A stretch of DNA of 10,701 bases from Caldilineaceae bacterium (GCA_026645635.1 JAPKMV010000063.1:1-10701); one strand, 5' to 3'; positions 1 through 6,544 are shown, counted from the first letter of the stretch. A program made the numbers and translations. Notes: generated by a model from the sequence alone, not told the origin.

Positions 1-53
1 CGCATTGGCAATCGAATCCCTTTCCAAATGTAGCTGGTTGCTGCTGATAACTT

Positions 54-147
54 ATAGACCGCGGATTTGGCGGATGCGGCGGATTTTCGCGGATAGAAAC
101 AAAAGAATCCGCGTGAATCCGCCTCATCCGCCAAATCCGCGGTCTAT
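54..147. repeat. Long imperfect hairpin (REP-like) at the end of hemY
   Basis: Arms 54-94 and 107-147 pair over 41 positions with only three non-Watson-Crick positions (77/124, 86/115, 87/114) around a 12-base A-rich loop. The outer 23 bp (54-76 with 125-147) are perfect. The left arm holds four GCGGAT hexamers starting at 61, 70, 79 and 89, so it is also a near-periodic direct repeat. The right arm covers the hemY stop codon and its last seven codons. It could end transcription of the heme operon, although no T-tract follows it. Its length and internal repetition look more like a dispersed palindromic element that inserted at the gene end. Confidence 0.85.
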
Positions 148-1572
148 CCTTTCCGCCACTTGTGCGGCACTGTCTTGACCTTGTTTCACACAATCCGGGA
201 GGCCCACGCCCCGGTACGGGCTGCCGGTGACGTGGACGCCCGGCGGCAGCGCGGCGGTGATGGCGGCGATGCGCTCCAGGTGGCCCACGTCGTACTGCGG
301 GTTGGAGCGCCGCCAGCGGTAGATGCGGTGGAAGAGCGGCTCGGCCCGGATGCCCAGCAGCGCGTCCAACTCGCGGCGCACCATGGCGTAGAGCGCGGCG
401 TCGTCCAGGTCCATCGACTGCGGACTGCGCGAGCCGCCGAAGAAGACGCGCAGCAGCAGATGGCCGTCCGGCGCGCGGTGGGCAAACTTGACCGAACTCA
501 GCGTAATGGCGTTGATGGGGCGGCGCTCGCTCATGGGGATGACCAGCCCGTAGCCCTTGAGCGGGTTGACCACGTCGGCAGTGCGATAGGCCAGGGAGAT
601 CGTCCCGGTGCTCACGTAGCGGATGCCGTCCAGCAGGTCAGCGGCGGCGGGGGTGAGCGGGCGCAGCAGCGCGGCGGCGGCAAAGGCGGGCGTCGCCAGC
701 ACCACCTGCTCGGCCAGCAGCGCCGCGCCGCCGTCCAGGTGCAGCCGGTAGCCGGCGCCCTCCGGCTCGATGGCCGCCACTGCGGCGCCGGTGCGCAGGT
801 CGCCGGTGAGGCGGTCGCGCAGCGCAGTCACCAGCGCCTCCGTCCCGTCGCGCGGGGTGACAAAGAGCGAGGCGGGTTTGCCGTTGGGTGCTCCGCCGTT
901 GGCTCCGGCGCCGTTGGCGCGTTGGCGCGCGGCCTGGCCGGCCAGCATCCCTTTGGTCAGGCTGCCATATTGCTGTTCCAACTCGTGGAAGCGGGGGAAG
1001 GTGGCGAGCACACTCTGCTTGTCCGCCTCGGCGTTGTAGATGCCCGACATCAGCGGCTCGGCGATCTTGTCCAGCGCCTCATTGCCCAGGCGGCGGCGCA
1101 CGAACTCGGCCAGCGTCTCATCCTGCGCGTCCCGCCGCGGGGGGATGAAAAGGTCCATGCCCATGCGCAGCTTGCCCCAGGGCGAGATCAGCGATGAGAA
1201 GACGAAGGGCTTGAAGCGGGTCGGCACGATCATCAGCACGCCTTCGGGCAGAGGCGCGGGCCGGCCCTTGTGCAGCACGTAGGTCTGCTTCAGTTGGGTG
1301 TTGGCGCCGATCAGTGTGTCGCCCAGGCCGATTTCCCGCGCCAGCGCCGCGCCCCAGGGTTTTTGGCTGATGAACGAGTCCGGCCCGCCCTCGACCAGGA
1401 ACGGCGCGTCGCCGTAGCCGTCCACTTGCTCGGTGAAAATCTTGCCGCCCCAGCGCGGCGCCTGTTCGAGCAGCACATAGTCGATGCCGCGCTGCTGGAG
1501 ATACCAGGCCGTGCTCAGGCCGGCGATGCCGCCGCCGACGATAGCGACGGGGCTGCTTGTGGCGTGCTTCAT
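124..1572 (-). CDS. hemY: Coproporphyrinogen III / protoporphyrinogen oxidase, HemY type
   Basis: This 482-residue flavoprotein performs the six-electron oxidation of a porphyrinogen to a porphyrin. Next to hemQ and hemH the likely substrate is coproporphyrinogen III (CgoX role), with O2 as electron acceptor. An N-terminal dinucleotide fold is visible: GGGIAG at residues 13-18, with E36 closing the second strand to hold the ADP-ribose. The C-terminal FAD motif reads SPYRGVGLPDCV, typical of the family, and the length is normal. A low-complexity Asn/Gly/Ala stretch (about residues 217-233) sits before the conserved 'SLFVTPRDGTEALV' segment, at a place where this family has a variable loop. Its ATG overlaps the hemH stop by four bases, so translation is probably coupled. 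The last seven residues (IDRGFGG) are encoded inside the hairpin repeat at 54-147. The choice between coproporphyrinogen and protoporphyrinogen as substrate rests on context only. Confidence 0.93.
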   Translation of the reverse strand: MKHATSSPVAIVGGGIAGLSTAWYLQQRGIDYVLLEQAPRWGGKIFTEQVDGYGDAPFLVEGGPDSFISQKPWGAALAREIGLGDTLIGANTQLKQTYVLHKGRPAPLPEGVLMIVPTRFKPFVFSSLISPWGKLRMGMDLFIPPRRDAQDETLAEFVRRRLGNEALDKIAEPLMSGIYNAEADKQSVLATFPRFHELEQQYGSLTKGMLAGQAARQRANGAGANGGAPNGKPASLFVTPRDGTEALVTALRDRLTGDLRTGAAVAAIEPEGAGYRLHLDGGAALLAEQVVLATPAFAAAALLRPLTPAAADLLDGIRYVSTGTISLAYRTADVVNPLKGYGLVIPMSERRPINAITLSSVKFAHRAPDGHLLLRVFFGGSRSPQSMDLDDAALYAMVRRELDALLGIRAEPLFHRIYRWRRSNPQYDVGHLERIAAITAALPPGVHVTGSPYRGVGLPDCVKQGQDSAAQVAERIDRGFGG

Positions 1573-2492
1573 GCGGGCGTCTCGAATTCATGCAACGTCG
1601 CTGCGGCCAGGGCCGCCAGGATCGTCACCATGGCCGGGCTGTCGTTGAGCATGGGCGGCCGCTCGACGCGCACGCCGTGCTGGTGGGCGATCTCCTGCAC
1701 GCCGACGTCGATGTCGTAGAGCACCTCCACGTGGTCGGCGATGAAGCCGATGGGCGCGATCACCAGGTTCCGTTCGCCGCGCGCCGCCAGGTCCAACAGC
1801 AGGTCTTCGATCTGCGGGCCAAGCCAGGGCACACCGGTCTTGGCCGCGCTCTGGTAGGAGAACATCCAGCGGTCGGCGGGCAATTGCAGTCGCTCCGCCA
1901 GCAACTGCGCGGTCTCGCGCAACTGCCGGTCATAGGGTTCGCCGCGGGCGATGATCGATTCGGGCAGGCTGTGCGCGGTGAACACCGTGAGCACCTGCGC
2001 GCGCTCGTCGGCAGGAAAACGATCCAGCGTGGCGCGCACGTTGGCGGCCAGCGCGTCCAGATACTCCGGCTGGGTGTGCCAGCTTTCCAGGAAGCGCACG
2101 TCGATAGGCCGCTCCACCGTCGCCAGCGCCTCGTCCAACTTGCGGCGGTACGCGCCGATGCTCATGCTGCTGTAGTGGGGCGCCATGCAGATCACCGCGG
2201 CGCGGTCCACACCGTCGGCGGCCATCTGCGCCACGACATCCTTGATCCAGGGCATCCAGTGGCGCATTCCCACGTAGACCCGCAGGCCGAGGCGTGCCTG
2301 CAACTGCGCGGCCGCGCTCTGCGTGATGCGCAGCAGGGGTGAATAGCCGCCGATGGCCGCGTAGCGATGGGTGATCTCGTCGATCAGCACCTGGGGTGTC
2401 TCGCGGCCGCCGCGGATGTCGAGCAGATAGGCGGGGATGTCGGCCAGGGAATCGGGGCCGCCGTAGGCCAGCAAAAGGACTGCGGTTTTCAT
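1569..2492 (-). CDS. hemH: Ferrochelatase (coproporphyrin III ferrochelatase, CpfC role)
   Basis: This 307-residue enzyme inserts Fe2+ into the porphyrin, here probably coproporphyrin III, because hemQ lies directly upstream. Visible family hallmarks are Y10 in LLLAYGGP (the position of the active-site Tyr of Bacillus-type enzymes), GGYSPL at 48-53, the catalytic His H174 in FTAHSLPE, and E256 in GFIADHVEVLYDID. The last two correspond to the invariant His/Glu pair of ferrochelatases. The length matches the short soluble bacterial class, and no C-terminal membrane segment is seen. The reading frame is open further upstream, but only the ATG at 2490-2492 begins the conserved MKTAVLLLAYGGP start. 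It overlaps the hemQ stop in an ATGA junction, and hemH itself ends in an ATGA junction with hemY. No cysteine cluster for a 2Fe-2S centre is evident. Confidence 0.95.
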   Translation of the reverse strand: MKTAVLLLAYGGPDSLADIPAYLLDIRGGRETPQVLIDEITHRYAAIGGYSPLLRITQSAAAQLQARLGLRVYVGMRHWMPWIKDVVAQMAADGVDRAAVICMAPHYSSMSIGAYRRKLDEALATVERPIDVRFLESWHTQPEYLDALAANVRATLDRFPADERAQVLTVFTAHSLPESIIARGEPYDRQLRETAQLLAERLQLPADRWMFSYQSAAKTGVPWLGPQIEDLLLDLAARGERNLVIAPIGFIADHVEVLYDIDVGVQEIAHQHGVRVERPPMLNDSPAMVTILAALAAATLHEFETPA

Positions 2493-3223
2493 CGAATCTC
2501 TCCCGGATTTTGCCAGATAGCCTTGCCGATGAAGAACGGGCCAAGCCGCTCCAGATGCAGCGACGTCTGCTTGGTTTTGCGCATCCGCTGGACGATGGAC
2601 GAAAGCGGGTAAAGTTCCGGCCCGATGAGCGCGACGACGAAGTCGTTGTCGTGCTGGTCGAGGCCGTAGCAGGCCAGGCGGATGTCGGTGCCGTAGCCGG
2701 CGCGGCCGTAGGCGTGACCGATGCCGCCGTGCTCCATCAGGATCGTGCGCTGCTCCTGGGCGGAAAGCTGCTCGAAGGAGCCGGCGCGGCGCAGAGGATA
2801 CCAGATCGCCCAGGGCCACTGCGGGTCGCACACCTTCTCCCGCGGGCGGGTGAGGAGCATCCGCTCCAGGTTCTCCTCATTGCCCAGCGCGTAGGTGCGG
2901 CCAAACATCGTCAGTTCCGGCTTTGGCATCAGGCCAACGAATGGCGGCCGGTTCAGGTAGTCGCGCAGCTCAGTGACAAAAAAGTTCGGGTCCTCGCTGA
3001 AGGTGAGCAGCGCCACGCCTTGCGGGTCCAGCGCATCCACATAGAGCACGCTGCCAAAGGACTGCTCGCGCAGCGATTCCGGCAGATCCTCCGTGTTTAG
3101 ACATTCACCGAACACGTGCAACTGCATAAACAGCCGCCGATCCAGCCGCACCACCTGCCCATCCGCCGTGCGTCCCTGTTCACTGATATCCAGCCCTTCC
3201 GTTACACCCAATCCCTGCCCCAT
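2489..3223 (-). CDS. hemQ: Coproheme decarboxylase / chlorite dismutase family (HemQ, ChdC)
   Basis: This 244-residue heme-binding protein of the chlorite dismutase superfamily converts Fe-coproporphyrin III to heme b by two peroxide-dependent decarboxylations. Recognisable features are RLFMQL near residues 30-35 (first ferredoxin-like strand), WYPLRR at 141-146 carrying the catalytic-type Tyr (Y142), and EHGGIGHAYG at 164-173 with the probable proximal heme ligand H165. YGLDQHDNDFVVAL near 186-199 and the GPFFIGK end at 228-234 complete the family pattern. Compared with the Firmicute enzymes, the Lys four residues after the Tyr is Arg (R146), and the distal Gln position (H165+13) is Gly178. 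These assignments come from counting along motifs, not an alignment. The start is supported by GGGAG six bases upstream of the ATG. It follows the radical SAM gene after 88 bases and is coupled to hemH. Confidence 0.9.
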   Translation of the reverse strand: MGQGLGVTEGLDISEQGRTADGQVVRLDRRLFMQLHVFGECLNTEDLPESLREQSFGSVLYVDALDPQGVALLTFSEDPNFFVTELRDYLNRPPFVGLMPKPELTMFGRTYALGNEENLERMLLTRPREKVCDPQWPWAIWYPLRRAGSFEQLSAQEQRTILMEHGGIGHAYGRAGYGTDIRLACYGLDQHDNDFVVALIGPELYPLSSIVQRMRKTKQTSLHLERLGPFFIGKAIWQNPGEIR

Positions 3224-3311
3224 CCCAATCTCCCTATAGTTGCGAGGGGCGAAGGGGCGAGGGGCGACATGCAGCCGTTCCCCAATCGCACAATCGCCTA
3301 ATCTCTAATCT
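3224..3311. repeat. Low-complexity spacer between ahbD-like gene and hemQ
   Basis: This 88-base spacer holds two simple repeats. At 3244-3265 three G-rich units (GAGGGGC, GAAGGGGC, GAGGGGC) follow each other. At about 3296-3330, running into the end of the radical SAM gene, AATCTC/AATCTCTA units recur; read in the gene direction they are GAGATTAG and GATTGG words. The same word type appears before the gene at 7050. No terminator-like stem with a T-run is seen, so read-through into hemQ is likely. The GGGAG ribosome binding site of hemQ lies at 3230-3234. Confidence 0.5.
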
Positions 3312-4499
3312 CTACTGTCCAATCTCCACTCTCTGCATCACCGCCGGCTCATACGTGCAGAACGGCTCCTCATCCAGGTATTCGTGCGTCATGCCGAACG
3401 CCCGCGCCCGGCAGCCGCCGCAGATGCGCTTGAACTCGCACAGCCCGCACTTGCCGCCCAACAGGTCCGGGTCGCGCAGGTCAGCGAAGACCTGGGAGCC
3501 TTCCCAGATCGCGCGGAAGGGCTGCTGGCGGATGTTGCCGGCCTCGACGGGCAGGTAGCCGCACGGGAAGATCTCGCCGCGGTGGCTGACGAAGCAGACG
3601 CCTGTGCCGGCCAGACAGCCCTTGGTCATGGCGTTCATGGCCTGGCGCGCGGCCTGGTTGCCGACGCCGCCAGCCATCGTCCCGACGCCCGGATGACCGT
3701 TGCCGGGATGCCCGCCCGCGTGCTGCTGGCGGTGATGGCTGGATGGCCGTTCACGGAAGATGCCGTTGCGCCGCTCCTCGGCCTGGCGCTGGCGCACGAT
3801 GCGGAAGTAGTGGGGCGCGCAGGTGGCTTTCAGCTCGATGCCGCCGGCCATCTCGGCGTCGTACATCCAGTTGAGCACGTTCTCGTATTCCGTGGGCGAA
3901 ATCTGCTGGTCGGGCGCGATCTCCACGCCGCAGCCAACCGGCACGAGCAGGAAGAGATGGAGCGCCTGCGCCTCCAACCCCTTGGCTAGCGCCAGCGTCT
4001 GGTCCATCTGGTGGATGTTGTGGCGGGCCACAGTGGTGTTGACCTGATAGGGCACGCCGACCTCGTGGAGGTAGTGCATCCCCGCCAGCGACTTGTCGAA
4101 GGCGCCCTGGCCGCGGAAGATATCATGGGTGGCCGCGTCGGCGCCGTCGAAGCTGATGCTGACGCGGCGCACGCCGCTTTCCTTGATCTTGCGCGCCACA
4201 TTGGCATCGATCAGCGTGCCGTTGGTGGCCAGCGCGACGATCAGCCCGGCGTCGCTGGCGTGGTGGGCGATGTCAAAGATGTCGGGGCGGAAGAGCGGCT
4301 CGCCGCCGGAGAGCACGAAGATCGGGCGGGCAAAGGCGGCGATCTGGTCGATCAGGTCGAAGGCCTCGGCGGTGGTCAGGTCCTGCGGCAGCAGTTGGTC
4401 AGCGACGGTGATGCGCCGGCAGTGGATGCAGGCCAGGTTGCAGCCGGCGGTCGTCTCCCAGAAAATGAGACGCGGGGGCGGATACGTCGTCATGTGCAT
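3312..4499 (-). CDS. ahbD: AhbD-like radical SAM/SPASM protein (putative Fe-coproporphyrin III decarboxylase)
   Basis: This 395-residue radical SAM enzyme has a SPASM domain. The CX3CX2C motif binding the SAM-cleaving 4Fe-4S cluster is C20/C24/C27 (CNLACIHC), and GGEP at 65-68 is the SAM-binding loop. The SPASM part has cysteines at 295, 302, 313, 351, 354, 360, 363 and 381, enough for two auxiliary clusters. The wording KGCLAGTGVCF, EIFPCGYLPV and GKCGLCEFKRICGGCRARA is that of the AhbD/NirJ group, whose AhbD members decarboxylate Fe-coproporphyrin III to heme b without oxygen. A His/Gly-rich insertion (about 245-292) separates core and SPASM domain. I chose the ATG at 4497-4499 because GAGGAG (4507-4512) lies seven bases upstream; the ATG at 4491 is less well spaced, and the longer frame back to 4577 lacks conserved sequence. 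It is the first gene of the heme operon. A NirJ-like or other radical SAM role remains possible. Confidence 0.85.
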   Translation of the reverse strand: MHMTTYPPPRLIFWETTAGCNLACIHCRRITVADQLLPQDLTTAEAFDLIDQIAAFARPIFVLSGGEPLFRPDIFDIAHHASDAGLIVALATNGTLIDANVARKIKESGVRRVSISFDGADAATHDIFRGQGAFDKSLAGMHYLHEVGVPYQVNTTVARHNIHQMDQTLALAKGLEAQALHLFLLVPVGCGVEIAPDQQISPTEYENVLNWMYDAEMAGGIELKATCAPHYFRIVRQRQAEERRNGIFRERPSSHHRQQHAGGHPGNGHPGVGTMAGGVGNQAARQAMNAMTKGCLAGTGVCFVSHRGEIFPCGYLPVEAGNIRQQPFRAIWEGSQVFADLRDPDLLGGKCGLCEFKRICGGCRARAFGMTHEYLDEEPFCTYEPAVMQRVEIGQ

Positions 4500-4578
4500 G
4501 CGAACACTCCTCACTTCCAGATTCAGCTTGATGGTGAGCGTGCAGAAGAACAAAAGGGGACAACTGCATCCGCACAAA

Positions 4579-4608
4579 TCTCAGTAAATCTTAGTAAACC
4601 TAGTATAT
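4579..4608. promoter_or_regulatory. Three 10-bp phased direct repeats, candidate operator of the heme operon
   Basis: TCTCAGTAAA (4579-4588) and TCTTAGTAAA (4589-4598) are adjacent and differ at one base. A degenerate third unit, CCTAGTATAT (4599-4608), follows in register, so AGTA recurs exactly every 10 bases. The block covers the -10 box and the expected start of the leftward heme promoter. Direct repeats spaced by one helical turn are typical of sites bound by OmpR/PhoB-type regulators; which protein binds here is unknown. Confidence 0.5.
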
Positions 4609-4629
4609 TATATCGATGACGCGTGGCAA
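4602..4629 (-). promoter_or_regulatory. Sigma-70 type promoter of the heme operon
   Basis: On the minus strand TTGCCA (4629 to 4624) and TATACT (4607 to 4602) are separated by 16 bases; each box matches the consensus at five of six positions. A perfect TATAAT also exists at 4612 to 4607 but has no -35 box at a workable distance. The expected start near 4595 gives a leader of about 95 bases before the ATG at 4499. Confidence 0.6.
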
Positions 4630-4679
4630 AATCGAGATTCGATTGTCTCATCTTTTGGGGGGCGTTTGTCACATTCCGC

Positions 4680-4708
4680 TTGGTCTGCCCCCGGTTTTGG
4701 GCTATAAT
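4680..4708 (+). promoter_or_regulatory. Promoter of the Uma2 gene, nearly leaderless
   Basis: TTGGTC (4680-4685), a 17-base spacer and a perfect TATAAT (4703-4708) form a good promoter. The expected transcription start near 4715 is about four bases before the ATG at 4719, and no Shine-Dalgarno sequence precedes that ATG. It diverges from the heme operon promoter, with about 50 bases between the two -35 boxes. Confidence 0.6.
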
Positions 4709-4718
4709 GGCGATCACT

Positions 4719-5576
4719 ATGACAAGTACACAACTCACGACTAAGACGCGGCCGGCCCGACGGCGCCCCGCGCGCAGCAGCGATGGTCGCGGCCTTGGCG
4801 ATCCGGCTCCGCCTGCGCATGGGCTGCATGTGTCGGAGGCAGTCTATTGGGCGCGCTACTATGAAACGGCCGATGGCAGTTATGAATGGAACAACGGTGT
4901 TTTGGAGGAGAAACCCTTGCCCGACTACCGCCGCATCGCCATGTATGGCTGGTTCCTGACGCTGTTGCGCAGTTACCTGGAGGTCAATCCCATCGCCAAG
5001 CTGCTCCATCTGGAAATGGGTTTCCGCCTGGCAATGGCGGACAAGACGACGATCCGCAAACCGGATCTCTTTGTGGTGCGCAACGACAATCCTGTACCGT
5101 TGCGAGAGACAGACCGCTCCTACCACGGCATTTGCGACCTCTGCGTCGAGTCGCTGTCAGATTCGAGCCGGGAAGAGAGCGAACGCGACACCGTGGTCAA
5201 GAAACGGGAATATGCCGTCGTTGGCGTGCAAGAGTACTACATCCTCGACCCGGACGGGCAGATGGCCTTCTACCGCCGCAACGACGCAGGCGCTTATGAG
5301 ACGCTGCCCGCCGACGCCGAGGGCGTAATCCGCTCGTCGGTGCTGCCCGGTTTTCAGTTCCGCGTTGCCGACCTGTACCTGATGCCGCCGCAGGAGACGA
5401 TGGCCGAGGATCCGGTTTATCGCCACTTTGTTTTGCTGAAATTGCAGGCAGAGATGCAACGGGCTGAGGTTGCCGAAGAGCGGGCCGAGGTTGCGGAGGA
5501 GCGCATGTTGGCGGAGCGCAACCGCGCCGAACGCTATGCCGCCTTGCTGCGCAACCTGGGGATCGATGTCGCATAG
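4719..5576 (+). CDS. Uma2 family protein (PD-(D/E)XK nuclease fold) with C-terminal coiled coil
   Basis: This 285-residue protein has the DUF820/Uma2 core, a restriction-endonuclease-like fold common in cyanobacteria and Chloroflexota. Biological role and DNA target are unknown. The pattern is clear: an early Y-W-NGVLEE segment (55-64), RKPD with D116, VESLSDSS with E144, D157, K161 and Y165, then GVQEYYILDP (169-178). D116, E144 and the downstream Lys are the likely metal and catalytic residues. The C-terminus (about 235-285) is charged and helical. It contains two exact RAEVAEE heptads encoded by a 21-base tandem repeat (5460-5501) and closes with the ALLRNLGIDV end often seen in this family. 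The first 33 residues are basic and low in complexity. The ATG at 4719 was chosen because upstream ATGs at 4623 and 4707 lie before or inside the -10 box. The next gene follows after 22 bases. Confidence 0.88.
   Translation: MTSTQLTTKTRPARRRPARSSDGRGLGDPAPPAHGLHVSEAVYWARYYETADGSYEWNNGVLEEKPLPDYRRIAMYGWFLTLLRSYLEVNPIAKLLHLEMGFRLAMADKTTIRKPDLFVVRNDNPVPLRETDRSYHGICDLCVESLSDSSREESERDTVVKKREYAVVGVQEYYILDPDGQMAFYRRNDAGAYETLPADAEGVIRSSVLPGFQFRVADLYLMPPQETMAEDPVYRHFVLLKLQAEMQRAEVAEERAEVAEERMLAERNRAERYAALLRNLGIDVA
5460..5501 (+). repeat. 21-bp tandem duplication encoding RAEVAEE heptads
   Basis: Two 21-base units (5460-5480 and 5481-5501) encode the same seven residues. They differ at only a few positions, all synonymous, so the duplication is not brand new or is held by selection on the protein. 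A third, diverged unit (RMLAERN) follows. It extends the coiled coil of the Uma2 protein. Confidence 0.8.
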
Positions 5577-5598
5577 GGCGTGGAACAAAGGAGCGGCG

Positions 5599-6522
5599 AT
5601 GAAGGATAGTGCGCTGTCTGAGAGCAGGCTGGCCGGCATCGTCTGGCTGGTCACTGCGGCGCTGCTGATTGGCGGTTGTGCCGTGTCCCGCCTGCCGCAA
5701 AGCGCAGCGTCAGCCACAGCGCAACCGGCGCCGCAGGCAGTGCTTGCAGCCGCTGTGACACCAGTTGCGCTGCCACCAGCGGTGCTCGCGTTCACCGCAA
5801 ACCCGACGACCACCCTGCAGGTAGGCGACGCCATCACCGTACAGTGGCAGGCTGTGGGCGACCGCGCCGACCTCTGCATGATCAGCGGCCCCGGCCCGGT
5901 GGATTGCCAGGCAGTGGCGCTGACCGGCCAGCAGACTGTCACTGTGACCGACGCGATGCTGAGCTACAGCGGCATCGGCGTGCGCGCCACGGCCGGCGAG
6001 CAGTTCACCTGGGGGCTGGCCGACCTGCGCTTTGCCTGCCAGGCCGGCGCCTGGTTCTTCGCCGATCCGCCGGAACGGTGCCCGGAAGCGGCGCCGGTGG
6101 TGTCCGCCGCGGCCTGGCAGCCTTTCGAGCATGGCTTCATGATCTGGACGCAGACGCCGGATCGTTTCTATGTTTTCTTCGACCACGGTGACAGGGCTGG
6201 CCAGTTTCTCTTCGCCGACGCGCCCTACGATTTTCTGCCGGAGCAGCCGGTGACGGAGACGCCGTCCAGCGGCCTCTTGGCGCCCGTGAGTGGCTTTGGC
6301 AGGCTCTGGCGCAATGAGCTGTCCTGGTGGCGCGACACCGACCTGCGTGGCCAACTGGGCTGGGCCACTGCGCCAGAGATCGCTTACGACGCCATGCGCC
6401 AGTGCGCGTTGCCCGGCTATCCGGGGATGTGGACCTGTTACATGCAGACGCCCGATGGCCGGGTGCTGGTGACGCGTCCGGACTCAACGGCGCAGGTGCA
6501 TTTTGTTTGGGAGTGGAAGTAG
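5599..6522 (+). CDS. Secreted lipoprotein with Ig-like and 'QPFEHG-MIW / LGWA' modules
   Basis: This 307-residue predicted lipoprotein has unknown function. The N-terminus has a hydrophobic segment (11-25) ending in a lipobox, LIGGC, with C27 as the lipidated residue, so it should sit on the outer face of the membrane. An Ala/Pro/Gln-rich linker (28-62) follows. Residues 63-130 (FTANPTTTLQVGDAITVQW) look like an Ig-like beta-sandwich, with C93/C103 possibly disulfide-bonded. The rest carries C147/C161, QPFEHGFMIW (174-183), PVSGFGRLWRN (229-239) and GQLGWATAPE near 251. I recall this module from many Chloroflexota secreted proteins, but I cannot name a family for it. The ATG is supported by AAAGGAG five bases upstream (5587-5593). 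It lies 22 bases after the Uma2 gene and is probably co-transcribed with it; a hairpin follows its stop. Confidence 0.8.
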   Translation: MKDSALSESRLAGIVWLVTAALLIGGCAVSRLPQSAASATAQPAPQAVLAAAVTPVALPPAVLAFTANPTTTLQVGDAITVQWQAVGDRADLCMISGPGPVDCQAVALTGQQTVTVTDAMLSYSGIGVRATAGEQFTWGLADLRFACQAGAWFFADPPERCPEAAPVVSAAAWQPFEHGFMIWTQTPDRFYVFFDHGDRAGQFLFADAPYDFLPEQPVTETPSSGLLAPVSGFGRLWRNELSWWRDTDLRGQLGWATAPEIAYDAMRQCALPGYPGMWTCYMQTPDGRVLVTRPDSTAQVHFVWEWK

Positions 6523-6544
6523 CGGTTTGATGATTTTGGGGTCT

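Noticed and set aside
54..147. CRISPR-like array from repeated GCGGAT words
   Set aside because: Units are six bases with 3-4 base gaps; there are no spacers of CRISPR size and no cas genes.
160..1197. Long plus-strand open frame (345 codons) opposite hemY
   Set aside because: It is antisense to a strongly conserved flavoprotein, is rich in Arg/Gly/Gln from GC-rich codons, and shows no family pattern or ribosome binding site.
2493..2831. Upstream extension of the ferrochelatase frame
   Set aside because: The extra 113 residues overlap hemQ coding sequence in another frame and lack conserved residues; the ferrochelatase family starts at the internal ATG at 2492.
3384..3989. Plus-strand open frames opposite the radical SAM gene (also 4011-4619)
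   Set aside because: Antisense shadows with no motifs; the minus strand has all cluster-binding cysteines in one frame.
124..4577. Gene cluster for a ribosomally made peptide, because a SPASM radical SAM protein is present
   Set aside because: No small precursor peptide, leader-binding domain or transporter is next to it, and the SPASM motifs are those of the heme AhbD/NirJ group within a heme operon.
5157..5942. Minus-strand open frame across the Uma2/lipoprotein junction
   Set aside because: It spans two well-supported plus-strand genes and has biased, motif-free sequence.
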